From NCBI RefSeq assembly GCF_010550675.1, contig NZ_JAAGOA010000003.1:124001-188000 (forward strand): a DNA stretch of 64,000 bases. The letters are read 5' to 3'. A program made the translations under genes and the position numbers. Numbering within the stretch: position 1 is the first letter of the stretch; every line of letters starts with the position of its first letter. Positions 24,676 through 36,194 of this stretch are shown in pieces. The notes beneath the pieces are model-generated. The model did no database searches, was not told the DNA's origin, and saw only the letters and a list, made by a program, of their open reading frames with translations. Source of the stretch: Phytoactinopolyspora halotolerans. GTDB taxonomy: Bacteria > Actinomycetota > Actinomycetes > Jiangellales > Jiangellaceae.

Positions 24676-25829
24676 ACACGTGACGACGACGCGACGCTCG
24701 CACCCGCCGAGGGGACGGCGACGAACGTGTCCGGCGCGGTGAATCCGTGCCCGGTGAAGGCGTCCCGCACCGCGTCGGCGACCGCGGCGGCGCGCCCGTC
24801 GTCTACCAGCGCGATGATCGAACCGCCGAATCCACCGCCGGTCATCCGGGCGCCCAGCGCACCGGCCCGCACCGCGGCGTCGACGGCGACGTCGAGCTCG
24901 CGGACCGTCACCTCGTAGTCGTCGCGGAGCGAGGCGTGTGACGCCGTCAGCAGCGGCCCGATCTCGCGCAGCCGACCGGAGCGCAGCAGCTGCACGGTCT
25001 GCATCACTCGCTCGTTCTCCGACAGCACGTGCCGCACGCGTCGCCGCATGACGTCGTCGCCGGTCCCACCGGTACCTGCGCCCGCGCCCGCGGACGCGTC
25101 CAGGCGGGCCAGCACCTGCTCGACGGGTTCGTCCTGGACATCGCGGAGCGATTCCACGCCGAGCAGTTGCGCCGCGTCCTCACAGGTACGACGGCGCTCG
25201 CCGTACTCGCCGTCCGCGTGCCGGTGGTGCACCCGGGTGTCGACGATCAACAGCGACAACCCGGCGGCGGCGAGATCGCACGGGATGGGTTCGGCCGTGA
25301 TCGCCGCGGCGTCGAACAGCACCACATGACCGGCCCGGCCGTGCATCGAGGCCATCTGGTCCATCAGGCCGGTCGGCGCGCCGACGTAGTGGTTCTCCGC
25401 CTGCTGCGCCAGCACTGCCGTCGTCGTCGGGTCCAGGCCGAGCCCGGCCAGTGCGTCCAGCGCCGTCAGCACCGAGCACTCCAGCGCCGCCGACGAAGAC
25501 AGGCCGGCACCGCTCGGCACATCGCTGTCGATCTGGACGTCCACCCCGGGGAGCTCATGTCCGGCCTCGCGCAGCGCCCAGAAGACGCCGGCGACATAGG
25601 CGGCCCACCCTGCCACGTCTCCGGGTTTCGTCTCCACCGTGAACTCGACCGGTTCGACCTCGCGGGAGCTGGACAGCGCGGTGACCGTCCGGTCTGAGCG
25701 CCGTCGAAGCGTGGCCGTCGTGCGGTGCGGCAGCGCCAGTGGCAGCGCGAAACCGCCGTTGTAGTCGGTGTGCTCGCCGATCAGGTTCACCCGGCCCGGT
25801 GCGGATCCGGTGATCTCGGTGATGGTCAC
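24669..25829 (-). CDS. galK: galactokinase
   Basis: 386 residues from GTG 25829, immediately after the galE stop. It phosphorylates galactose to galactose 1-phosphate. GHMP-kinase signatures are all present: GRVNLIGEHTDYNGGF (about 13-28, galactose-binding), the ATP loop PSGAGLSSSAALE (about 106-118), and GARMTGGGFGGSIIAL near the C-terminus. Length matches the family. An Ala/Gly-rich stretch (SAGAGAGTGGTG, about 250) is a small insertion between helices. It is the third gene of a galT-galE-galK operon led by a DeoR regulator, in the typical Leloir arrangement. Confidence 0.97.
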   Translation of the reverse strand: MTITEITGSAPGRVNLIGEHTDYNGGFALPLALPHRTTATLRRRSDRTVTALSSSREVEPVEFTVETKPGDVAGWAAYVAGVFWALREAGHELPGVDVQIDSDVPSGAGLSSSAALECSVLTALDALAGLGLDPTTTAVLAQQAENHYVGAPTGLMDQMASMHGRAGHVVLFDAAAITAEPIPCDLAAAGLSLLIVDTRVHHRHADGEYGERRRTCEDAAQLLGVESLRDVQDEPVEQVLARLDASAGAGAGTGGTGDDVMRRRVRHVLSENERVMQTVQLLRSGRLREIGPLLTASHASLRDDYEVTVRELDVAVDAAVRAGALGARMTGGGFGGSIIALVDDGRAAAVADAVRDAFTGHGFTAPDTFVAVPSAGASVASSSRVP

Positions 25830-26825
25830 TTACTGTTCTCCTCGCTGCATGAAGGTCCAGGCGTCGGCGACGATGCGGTCCAGGTCGTGTTCGGCGCGCC
25901 ACCCCAGGTCGGCGCCGATACGCTCGGCCGAGGCGACCAGCGCGGGCGGGTCTCCGGCGCGGCGGTCCCGGTCGACGGCCGGCACCGGATGCCCGGTCAC
26001 GCGGCGCACCGCGTCGATCACCTCGCGGACGGTGAAGCCGGTTCCGGTGCCGAGGTTGTAGATGCGGTGCTCGCCGCCGCCGCCGCCGGCGCCGTCGACG
26101 GCGCTCGCGCTCGCCGCACCGGTCCAGTCGAGTGCCAGCAGGTGTGCCCGTCCCAGGTCCTCGACGTGCAGGTAATCCCGCACCGCGGTTCCGTCGCGGG
26201 TGGGATAGTCGGTGCCGAAGACATCGACCGACTCGCGCCGCCCCGCCGGAACGGCCAGCACGTTCGGGATCAGGTGCGTCTCCGGATCGTGCCGTTCGCC
26301 GTGCCGCCCGAGCGCGCCGCCGACGTTGAAGTACCGCAGGCTCACCGCGGCCAGGCCGTGCGCCGCCGCCTCGCCGGAGAGGGCGTGGTCGATGGCGAGT
26401 TTGCTCTGCCCGTACGGGTTGATCGGCATGGCCGGCGCGTCTTCCCGGATCGGCGTCGTCTCCGGCTCGCCGTAGGCGGCTGCGGTGGAGGAGAAGACCA
26501 TGCGCCGCACCCCGTGCTCGCGCATCGCGTCCAGCAGGCGCAGCGTGCCGACCGCGTTGTTCCACCAGTACAGTTCGGGCCTCGCCACGGACTCGGCGAC
26601 CAGCGACTTGGCGGCGAAGTGCAGGACGGCGTCGAACGACGGGTCCAGGACCTTGGCGGCGTCGTCGATGTCGCCCTCGACGAAGCCGGCACCGTCCGGA
26701 ACTCCGTCCTCGTGGCCGGTGGAGAGGTTGTCCAGCACCACGACGTCGTGTCCGGCCGCCACCAGCTGGGCGCCGACGACGCCCCCGATGTAACCGGCGC
26801 CGCCGGTGACCAGCAGCTTGCTCAT
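25830..26825 (-). CDS. galE: UDP-glucose 4-epimerase
   Basis: 331 residues from ATG 26825, overlapping the galT stop (ATGA); longer frames upstream lie inside galT. It interconverts UDP-galactose and UDP-glucose. The NAD-binding Rossmann motif is VTGGAGYIGG at the N-terminus. The catalytic set is S112/S113-T114 in FSSTAAAYGE and Tyr138-x3-Lys142 in PYGQSK. RDYLHVEDLG and YNLGTGTGFTVREV are the usual C-terminal landmarks. A short Gly-rich insert lies near residue 245. Confidence 0.96.
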   Translation of the reverse strand: MSKLLVTGGAGYIGGVVGAQLVAAGHDVVVLDNLSTGHEDGVPDGAGFVEGDIDDAAKVLDPSFDAVLHFAAKSLVAESVARPELYWWNNAVGTLRLLDAMREHGVRRMVFSSTAAAYGEPETTPIREDAPAMPINPYGQSKLAIDHALSGEAAAHGLAAVSLRYFNVGGALGRHGERHDPETHLIPNVLAVPAGRRESVDVFGTDYPTRDGTAVRDYLHVEDLGRAHLLALDWTGAASASAVDGAGGGGGEHRIYNLGTGTGFTVREVIDAVRRVTGHPVPAVDRDRRAGDPPALVASAERIGADLGWRAEHDLDRIVADAWTFMQRGEQ

Positions 26826-27910
26826 GCCACGCTCCTCAATCGCTCGGCGACGTCCTCGGGGAGGACATCGGTGATGAATGCGCCCATCGCGGACTCGGAG
26901 CCGGCGAGATACTTCAGCTTGTCCGCCGCCCGCTTGATCGAGAACAGCTGCAGGTGCAGGTACGCCACGTCTCGGTCGGCGTGGACGGGGGCCTGCTGCC
27001 AGGCCGCGATGTACGGCAGCGGCGCGTCGTACAAAGCGTCGAACCTGCGCAGAACGTCGAGGTAGACGGTGACGAAGTCGTCGCGTTCGTCGTCGGTCAG
27101 GGAGGCGATGTCCGGCACCTGGCGATGCGGGAAGAGCTGTACCTCCACCGGCCAACGGGCCGCGGCCGGCACGAACGCGGTCCAGTGCGTGGAGGCGACC
27201 ACAACCCGCTCGGCGGATCGCTCCGCGGCCAGCACGTCAGCGAACAGGTTGGCACCATCGTGTTCGTCGCGGTATCGGCGCGCCGTTCGCAGCATCTGGG
27301 CTGTGCGCGGGGTGACATACGGGTAGGCGTAGATCTGCCCGTGCGGGTGGGAGAGGGTGACGCCGATCTCCTCTCCGCGATTCTCGAAGCAGAACACCTG
27401 CGCCACGCCGGGTAGCGCGGAGAGCTCGGCGGTGCGGTCGGCCCACGCGTCGACGACGAGCCGGGCACGTTCCGGGGCGAGCGTGCGGAACGATGCTTGG
27501 TGTTCGCTGCTGAAGCAGACCACCTCGCACCGGCCGAGACCGGCCCTGCTGACGCCGACCGGCGTGCCGGGTACGTGGGCGGCTCCTCCGGGGTCGACGG
27601 CGCCCATGGACAGGCTGGGGAAGCGGTTCTCGAAGACGACGACGTCGTAATCCGCGGACGGCACCTCGGTCTGTTTGCCGTCGCGGGAGGGGCACAACGG
27701 GCACAGGTCCGCGGGCGGCAGGAAGGTCCGGGTCTGCCGGTGCGACGCCATGGCGACCCACTCGTCGAGCAGCGGATCGTGCCTGATCTGCGACGCCGTG
27801 CTGACCGGTGGCAGCTCGCGTGGATCGTCGAGGCGGCGGACGGCGTCGTCATCGAGATCGAAGTAGATGATCTCGCGGCCGTCCGCGAGCCGGGCGGAGG
27901 TGCGTTTCAC
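26822..27910 (-). CDS. galT: galactose-1-phosphate uridylyltransferase
   Basis: 362 residues from GTG 27910 with AAGGAG close upstream. It transfers UMP from UDP-glucose to galactose 1-phosphate. The active site is S-H-P-H-G-Q with His190 as the nucleophile; a CPLC pair (Cys70, Cys73) matches the structural metal site, and FENRFPSLS is the conserved N-terminal stretch. Length is normal. It follows the DeoR regulator by 12 bp and overlaps galE, so the three enzymes are translationally linked. Confidence 0.97.
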   Translation of the reverse strand: MKRTSARLADGREIIYFDLDDDAVRRLDDPRELPPVSTASQIRHDPLLDEWVAMASHRQTRTFLPPADLCPLCPSRDGKQTEVPSADYDVVVFENRFPSLSMGAVDPGGAAHVPGTPVGVSRAGLGRCEVVCFSSEHQASFRTLAPERARLVVDAWADRTAELSALPGVAQVFCFENRGEEIGVTLSHPHGQIYAYPYVTPRTAQMLRTARRYRDEHDGANLFADVLAAERSAERVVVASTHWTAFVPAAARWPVEVQLFPHRQVPDIASLTDDERDDFVTVYLDVLRRFDALYDAPLPYIAAWQQAPVHADRDVAYLHLQLFSIKRAADKLKYLAGSESAMGAFITDVLPEDVAERLRSVA

Positions 27911-27922
27911 GGCGCTCCTTCT

Positions 27923-28699
27923 TCAGGACGATGCGGTGGCGATGACCAGGTCTCCGACCTGTTCACCCAGCGTGTCGAGGGCGTCGGCGGGGAGTGCGTC
28001 GTCGCTGATCAGCACATCCGCCTGGTCGAGACGGGCGATCGTGCTCAGACCGACGGTCCGCCATTTGGTGTGGTCGGCGAGGACGATCAGCCGGCGGGCG
28101 GCGGAGATCATGGCCCGGTCGGTTTCCGCTTCGAGGATGTTCGGGGTGGTGAAACCGGCATCGGGGTCGATCCCGTGCACGCCGAGGAAGACGAGGTCGA
28201 CGTGGAGCTGACTGAGCGCGGCGACGGCGACCGGTCCGACCAGCGCGTCCGACGGGGTGCGTACCCCGCCGGTCAGCACCACGGACGTGTTCGGGGCGGG
28301 TGCGGCGTGGAAGACGTCGGCGATCTGGATGGAGTTCGTCACCACCGTGAGATCCGGAATCCCGGTCAGCTGGCGGGCGAGGGTCCACGTGGTGGTCCCG
28401 GCGGAGATGCCGATGGACGATCCGGGAGTGATGAGCTCGACGGCGGCGCGGGCGATGGCGTCCTTCTCGGCTTGTTGCCGCGCTGACTTGGCGGCGAAGC
28501 CGGGTTCCTCGGTGCGGGACGCGCGGCTGGTGGCGCCGCCGTGCACCTTGTCCAGCGCGCCGCGTTCCGCCAGCGCATCCAGGTCGCGCCGGATGGTCAT
28601 CTCGGACACCTTGAAGAGTTCGGCCAGGTCGGCCACCCGGGCCGCGCCGTACTCGCTGACCCGGCGGAGAATCCGCACCCGTCGCTCTTCGGCTAGCAC
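27923..28699 (-). CDS. DeoR-family transcriptional regulator of the gal operon
   Basis: 258 residues from GTG 28699, nine bases after GGAGG. The N-terminal winged helix-turn-helix reads RVADLAELFKVSEMTIRRDL (about 20-40), followed by the DeoR landmark VHGGATS. The C-terminal sugar-phosphate sensor domain contains ISAGTTTWTLA and LADHTKW, both family hallmarks. Proteins of this type usually bind a phosphorylated sugar such as galactose 1-phosphate or tagatose phosphate. As first gene of the galT-galE-galK operon it probably controls it and itself. The upstream DNA is repeat-rich and no operator was recognised. Confidence 0.93.
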   Translation of the reverse strand: MLAEERRVRILRRVSEYGAARVADLAELFKVSEMTIRRDLDALAERGALDKVHGGATSRASRTEEPGFAAKSARQQAEKDAIARAAVELITPGSSIGISAGTTTWTLARQLTGIPDLTVVTNSIQIADVFHAAPAPNTSVVLTGGVRTPSDALVGPVAVAALSQLHVDLVFLGVHGIDPDAGFTTPNILEAETDRAMISAARRLIVLADHTKWRTVGLSTIARLDQADVLISDDALPADALDTLGEQVGDLVIATASS

Positions 28700-28862
28700 T
28701 GAACATTACCTCCCAAAATCAAACACTACCGCACACGTGTGGTGCGATGCTAGGCGGGCGGGCGCCGTGGTGCTGGCGCGTGTGCACGTCCATGCTGCGG
28801 TGCGTCCCAGGTATCCGTGTCATCGGGTCGTCACGGTGGGGTGGCTTGTTCGATGTCGGTGT

Positions 28863-29023
28863 GATCGGTCGCGACGCCGAAAGGCATGGTCGCCGTGATC
28901 GGTGGCGACGGCGCGGTGGCTCTGGTGTCGGGGATCGGTGGCGACGGCGGGGTTGCATGCCTGGTGTCGCCGTGATCGGTCGCGACGGCGGGGTTGCATG
29001 CCTGGTGTCGCCGTGATCGGTCG
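28863..29023. repeat. tandem repeat array, units of 34-41 bp
   Basis: Units begin GATCGGT at 28863, 28897, 28933, 28974 and 29015; the third and fourth are 41 bp and nearly identical (GCATGCCTGGTGTCGCCGT in both). It lies in the otherwise empty region 28700-29502. No spacers of unique sequence separate the units, so it is not a CRISPR array. Confidence 0.8.
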
Positions 29024-29172
29024 GCGCGAGATCTGCAGCCCATGCCCGGGGGGTGTGGCGTGTGATCTGTCGTGTTGATTCCGGCCGCTATGAAGAGTCG
29101 AGTGCTCAGTCGTGGTAAGTATGACCGCTTGGGGCGGCAGTTCCTTGCACGACCGTGAACACGGTACGAGAA

Positions 29173-29424
29173 GGCCGGCGATTAGCCGCTAGAACTCACA
29201 CGACACGTGTCACGAGCACGCCTCATCGGCTGAAAGTCACACGAGTGCCTACACAACGGCGGCGTGGGTGGTTGCTTCTCACACGGCTGCCTGCACGAGG
29301 GCGGCGTGGGCGGTTGCTTGTCACACGGCTGCTAACACGACAGCGGCGTGGGCGGCTGGTCGTCACACGGCTGCCTGCACGAGGGCGGCGTGGGCGGTTG
29401 CCCGTCACACGACTGTTCGCACGA
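29173..29424. repeat. 42-bp tandem repeat array (4 good units plus 2 degenerate)
   Basis: Four 42-bp units (29257, 29299, 29341, 29383) share GGCGTGGG and TCACACG cores. Two decayed units precede them. Because 42 is a multiple of three, a spurious open frame runs through it. With the neighbouring array it fills the gap between the gal operon promoter and the pgm 3' end; nothing else was recognised in 28700-29502. Confidence 0.82.
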
Positions 29425-29502
29425 CGCTGGCGCGCGGCGGGACCCGCCCAATCTGCCGGCACACTCGGCGGACTCGGTGGCCGCTGCCGCAGAACCGCTA
29501 CC

Positions 29503-32533
<3,031 letters not shown>

Positions 32534-32537
32534 GACG

Positions 32538-33185
32538 GTGTCGCCCCACGGAGATGGCCATAGTCGCACCATCGGCGTAGCAGTGCCGGTCCCGGAACCG
32601 TATGGCAGCGAGTTGCAGGACTGGCGCCGGTCGTTCGGGGATCCGCTTGCCGACGCCATACCGTCACATATCACCCTGATCCCGCCGACCGAGGTCAAGG
32701 ACGGCGAGGACGGCCAGTACGCTCAGGTGCGCGAACACCTGGAGAGCGTCGCCGCCCAGTTCCCTCCGTTCCGGGTGCACCTGCGCGGCACGGCGACGTT
32801 CATGCCGGTGTCTCCGGTGGTCTTCGTCGCGCTGTCCGAGGGGATCTCGGCCTGCGAGCGGCTGTCGATGGCGATCCGCACCGGGCCGCTTTCACTTGAG
32901 CTGTCCTTCCCGTACCACCCGCACGTGACAGTGGCGCACTACCTGTCCGATGAGGCGATGAAGACCGCGTTCAAGACCCTCGCCGGTTATGAGGCCGTCT
33001 TCGATGTGCATGCGTTCAGCCTCTACGAGCACGGTGACGACGGCTTCTGGCGGCGAGAGCGCGACTTCAAGCTGACGGCCGAAGGCGAGTTCATGACGGC
33101 ACGGCCCGGCGGCGAGGCACGGCTGAAAGCGGCGCAGCGCCTGGCAGGTGGTGACGCGCCGCCTCCGAACGGGCCGTCGCGTTGA
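32538..33185 (+). CDS. 2'-5' RNA ligase/cyclic phosphodiesterase family (2H) protein
   Basis: 215 residues from GTG 32538, four bases after the trpS stop. The two active-site HxT motifs of the 2H superfamily are visible: H-I-T-L at about residue 44 and H-V-T-V at about residue 128, separated by the usual duplicated fold. Members cleave or join 2',5' linkages or cyclic phosphates in RNA or nucleotides; the actual substrate in actinobacteria is unknown. Its stop overlaps the next start (TGATG), so it is co-translated with the YihY protein. Confidence 0.87.
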   Translation: MSPHGDGHSRTIGVAVPVPEPYGSELQDWRRSFGDPLADAIPSHITLIPPTEVKDGEDGQYAQVREHLESVAAQFPPFRVHLRGTATFMPVSPVVFVALSEGISACERLSMAIRTGPLSLELSFPYHPHVTVAHYLSDEAMKTAFKTLAGYEAVFDVHAFSLYEHGDDGFWRRERDFKLTAEGEFMTARPGGEARLKAAQRLAGGDAPPPNGPSR

Positions 33186-34504
33186 TGGCCTTCTTCCGGG
33201 CCGTCGTCGCACGTGTCAAGGAGCTCGTTTCTCGTGCGCAGGCGGTGTGGAGACGGCTGCAGCCGACGCTTCCGGTGCGCGCCTGGAACCGGTACGGGGA
33301 CCTGCGTGGAGACCGGTTGGCGGGGGCGGCGAGCTTCTACGGGTTCAGCTCGCTCTTTCCGCTGCTGGCCCTGTCTGCGGCGATCGCGAGCACGGTGGCC
33401 GGAGATTCGGGCGTTGAGACCGTGCAGAACCTCGTCGACGACAACTTCCCCGAGATGGGCCTGGACGTTTCGGCTTTCCGTCGCAGAGCAGGGGCCGTCG
33501 GTGCGGTGGGCGCGCTGCTGCTGATGTACTCCGGCCTGCGGTGGGTGGACGCGATGCGGGCGGCGGTCCGGTCTATGTGGGGGATGGACGACCAGCCCGG
33601 GAACGTGGTGGTGCGCAAGCTGCTCGATGCGGCCTCGCTGGCGGGCCTCGGGGTGCTACTGGCGATCTCCTGGGGAGCGAGCGTCGTCGTGCGGCGGTTC
33701 ACGCGTGACCTGCTGGACTGGCTCGGCGTCGAAGGGCTGGGCGCGCAGGGCACCCTGGAGGCGCTCAGCTGGGTGCTGTCGATCGCGGTCAACGCGATGA
33801 TCTTCGCCTACCTGCTGGCCGGCCTGCCCAGGATTCTGGTGCCGGCGCGGCTCCAGGCGATGACCGCGCTGGTGGGTGCGGTGATCTTCGAGATCCTGAA
33901 GACCTTCCTGGTGGAGTACGTGGCGGGCCCGGGAAGCCAGTCGTATGGCGCGTTCGCGACGCCGCTGATCGTGATCGGCTGGATCTACATCGTCACCCGG
34001 CTGCTGATGGTGCTGGCGGCGGTGACGGCGGAGAGCGCCATCGACCACCTGGAGGAGGCGGAACGCGCGCAGGTTCTGGCGGAGCATGAACAGATGACCA
34101 AGCAGGGAAGTGCCACCGTCGGGCCGCGGGAGCGGGAACGAGTGGCGGCCGCCTATGCCCGGCGCCCGGGTCCGCAGGAGCGTGTCGCCGCCGGCGAGGC
34201 CGTCACAGAGCCACCTCGCCAAACGGGCGCGGAACGTGCCGAGACGGGCGCGCACGCCAGAGATGTTGCCGCTGCTCGTGGTCGGCGGGATGACGGCCGG
34301 CCGTCCGCGCCCGGACCGTCGGTAGTGGTGACCCCGTCGGCGCGGCAGGCGCGCAGGGTGGGCCTGGCTGCCGGCGCCGTCTTGGGCGCGGCAGGAACCG
34401 GCCTGGCGATCCTCACCGGACGGGCGGTGCGAACCTTGCGGTCGGCGATCGGGAGCGGGCGAAGCGGCGGTGCGACGAGGTCGCCCGACGACGACGCGAA
34501 CTGA
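33185..34504 (+). CDS. YihY/BrkB-family inner membrane protein
   Basis: 439 residues from ATG 33185, overlapping the preceding stop (TGATG). The N-terminal 290 residues hold the family core: GDRLAGAASFYGFSSLFPLL, a second segment near GALLLMYSGLRWVDAMR, and later FGTPL-like and VIGWIYIVTRLL helices, six membrane segments in all. The C-terminal 150 residues are basic and disordered-looking, then a Gly/Ala-rich hydrophobic stretch near 385-405 (AGAVLGAAGTGLAILTG) may be a seventh helix. Function in the family is unsettled. A small CTGAGC/GCTCAG hairpin spans its stop codon. Confidence 0.87.
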   Translation: MAFFRAVVARVKELVSRAQAVWRRLQPTLPVRAWNRYGDLRGDRLAGAASFYGFSSLFPLLALSAAIASTVAGDSGVETVQNLVDDNFPEMGLDVSAFRRRAGAVGAVGALLLMYSGLRWVDAMRAAVRSMWGMDDQPGNVVVRKLLDAASLAGLGVLLAISWGASVVVRRFTRDLLDWLGVEGLGAQGTLEALSWVLSIAVNAMIFAYLLAGLPRILVPARLQAMTALVGAVIFEILKTFLVEYVAGPGSQSYGAFATPLIVIGWIYIVTRLLMVLAAVTAESAIDHLEEAERAQVLAEHEQMTKQGSATVGPRERERVAAAYARRPGPQERVAAGEAVTEPPRQTGAERAETGAHARDVAAARGRRDDGRPSAPGPSVVVTPSARQARRVGLAAGAVLGAAGTGLAILTGRAVRTLRSAIGSGRSGGATRSPDDDAN

Positions 34505-34710
34505 GCAACGCTCAGGGTCTTCTTGGGGAGGCCGGGCCGAAAAGGCATGTGGGATGCCGGCGTGGCGGCAGGTGCGTGCCGGCACTGACCCGGTGCGCGC
34601 ACTGTGGAGGCTCGGTGTCGCTGCGGGGGCTACGTGGAGGCTTGGTGAGTCACCCGCGAGGGGCCGACCGGCGTGAGAGGGCGTGAGGGGGGGGCGGCAG
34701 GCCTGTGTCG

Positions 34711-35211
34711 TCAGTCGTCGACGTCGTCGAACGGCAGCACGAGAGTGCGCAGCAGACGGGCCAGGCTTCGCCGGTCGGCGTCGCCGATGTCGGCGAGGAT
34801 CTGGCGCTCGTGAGCAAGGAGGCTCTCCAGCGCGGCGTCGACCGCGGCTCGTCCGTCGTCGGTGAGTGCGACCTGGACGGCGCGCCGGTCCTGTTCGTCG
34901 CGCCGCCGTGTGACCAGTCCGCGGGCGGTGAGCTTGTCCACCCGCGTCGTCATGGTGCCGCTCGTCACCAGTGTCTGCGCCAGCAACGTGCCGGGTGAGA
35001 GTTCGTACGGCGGGCCGGAACGGCGCAACGCGGCGAGCACGTCGAACTCCCAGGGCTCCAGTCCGTGTGCGGCGAACGCGGAACGACGCGCGCGGTCCAG
35101 GTGACGGGCCAGCCGACTGACCCGGGACAGCACCTCCATCGGTGCGACGTCCAGGTCAGGGCGCTCGCGGCGCCATGCCTGGACGAGCCGGTCGACCTCG
35201 TCTGTGGACAC
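34711..35211 (-). CDS. MarR-family transcriptional regulator
   Basis: 166 residues from GTG 35211; this start fits the family opening (VDRLVQAWRRERPDLDVAPME) and lies about 7 bp after a TACAGT -10 with TTGATG 17 bp before it, implying a leaderless message. Upstream TTG or ATG starts are possible but fall within the operator. The winged helix region reads GTLLAQTLVTSGTMTTRVDKL, then GLVTRRRDEQDRRAVQVALT. Three overlapping palindromes between it and the divergent methyltransferase gene suggest that it represses both. The ligand is unknown; tam-linked MarR proteins of actinobacteria such as TamR sense citrate or aconitate, which would fit. Confidence 0.9.
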   Translation of the reverse strand: MSTDEVDRLVQAWRRERPDLDVAPMEVLSRVSRLARHLDRARRSAFAAHGLEPWEFDVLAALRRSGPPYELSPGTLLAQTLVTSGTMTTRVDKLTARGLVTRRRDEQDRRAVQVALTDDGRAAVDAALESLLAHERQILADIGDADRRSLARLLRTLVLPFDDVDD

Positions 35212-35227
35212 ACTATGGACTGTACGG

Positions 35228-35285
35228 GTCAAGAATCTTGACATCAAGGAAGTTCGCGTCAAGAATGTATCTTGACGTCAAGATA
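35228..35285. promoter_or_regulatory. triple palindromic MarR operator
   Basis: Three linked palindromes built on TCAAGA/TCTTGA: GTCAAGAATCTTGAC (35228-35242), a 19-bp copy with a 5-bp centre (35258-35276), and the perfect 18-mer TATCTTGACGTCAAGATA (35268-35285). They lie between the marR start and the divergent tam gene. Confidence 0.85.
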
Positions 35286-35380
35286 AACGCGCGTGTCGGT
35301 GGATGCGAAGTCCGGCGATGCGCAGGCGTGGCGGAAATTCTGTCGTGCCTGAGGCCGCGCAGGGAAGGTAGGAATGCTCC

Positions 35381-36145
35381 ATGTGGGATCCGCAGCAATA
35401 CCTCGTCTACGCCGACCAGCGCGCTCGTCCGTTCCACGACCTCGTCGACCGGGTCGACGCGCAGGACCCGCAGGTGGTGGTGGACCTCGGTTGCGGACCA
35501 GGTGGATTGACGGCCGGGCTCGCCGACCGCTGGCGGCAGGCGCGCGTGGTCGGCGTCGACTCGTCGGCGGAGATGATCGAGCGGGCGCGGCAGTACGAGC
35601 GCGATCGAGTCGAGTTCGTCCAGGCCGATCTGCGCCTCTGGACGCCGGCCGAGCCGGTCGACGTGCTGCTCAGCAACGCCACACTGCAGTGGGTGCCCGG
35701 GCACCTGGAGCTGCTGGCGAGGCTGGCGCCGTACGTGGCGCCGGGCGGCTGGTTCGCCTTCCAGATCCCCGGGAACTTCGCCGAGCCGACGCACGTCGAG
35801 CTGCGCGACCTGGCCGCCTCGTCACCGTGGGCCGAGCGGCTGGACGTGACGTGGCCGTACGCGCACGATCCGCGCGACTATGCCGAAGCGCTACTGGACG
35901 CCGGCCTTGCCGTGGACGTGTGGGAGACGACGTATCACCACCTGCTGGCCGGCCCGGACGACGTGCTGGAATGGCTGCGCGGGAGCGCGCTGCGGCCGAT
36001 CGTGAACCAGCTCGGCGAGGCGGACTCGGCGGCGTTCGTGGAGCAGTTCCGGGAGCGGCTGCACCGTGCCTACCCCGCGGGCCGGCACGGCAGCATCATG
36101 CCCTACCGCCGCATCTTCGCCGTGGCTCAACGCCCGCGTCCATGA
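35381..36145 (+). CDS. tam: trans-aconitate 2-methyltransferase
   Basis: 254 residues from ATG 35381. The class-I methyltransferase fold is plain: SAM motif VVDLGCGPGG at residues 33-42, acidic loop VVGVDSSAEMIERAR, and LLSNATLQWVPGH as motif IV. The opening MWDPQQYLVYADQRARPFHDL and the end MPYRRIFAVA match Tam proteins, which methylate and detoxify trans-aconitate formed from cis-aconitate. The divergent MarR regulator with palindromes between supports a TamR-like control circuit. Length is normal. Confidence 0.93.
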   Translation: MWDPQQYLVYADQRARPFHDLVDRVDAQDPQVVVDLGCGPGGLTAGLADRWRQARVVGVDSSAEMIERARQYERDRVEFVQADLRLWTPAEPVDVLLSNATLQWVPGHLELLARLAPYVAPGGWFAFQIPGNFAEPTHVELRDLAASSPWAERLDVTWPYAHDPRDYAEALLDAGLAVDVWETTYHHLLAGPDDVLEWLRGSALRPIVNQLGEADSAAFVEQFRERLHRAYPAGRHGSIMPYRRIFAVAQRPRP

Positions 36146-36191
36146 CGCCCATCAACGACGGTCAGCCGGCCATGACGCGGCCGGCGCTTGA
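36127..36191. terminator. imperfect convergent hairpin with TTGATGATCATGG arm
   Basis: CCATGA...CATCAA on the left pairs imperfectly with TTGATGATCATGG on the right around a GCCGGCC core, between convergent tam and tetR-type genes. It belongs to the ATGATCAT-ended palindromes seen at 7731, 11875 and 24621. Confidence 0.5.
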
Positions 36192-36194
36192 TGA

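Noticed and set aside
25725-27065. 446-residue plus-strand frame opposite galE and galK
   Set aside because: Spans three real antisense genes and has no recognisable domain.
28863-29424. Possible CRISPR array
   Set aside because: Units are contiguous without unique spacers and no cas genes occur.
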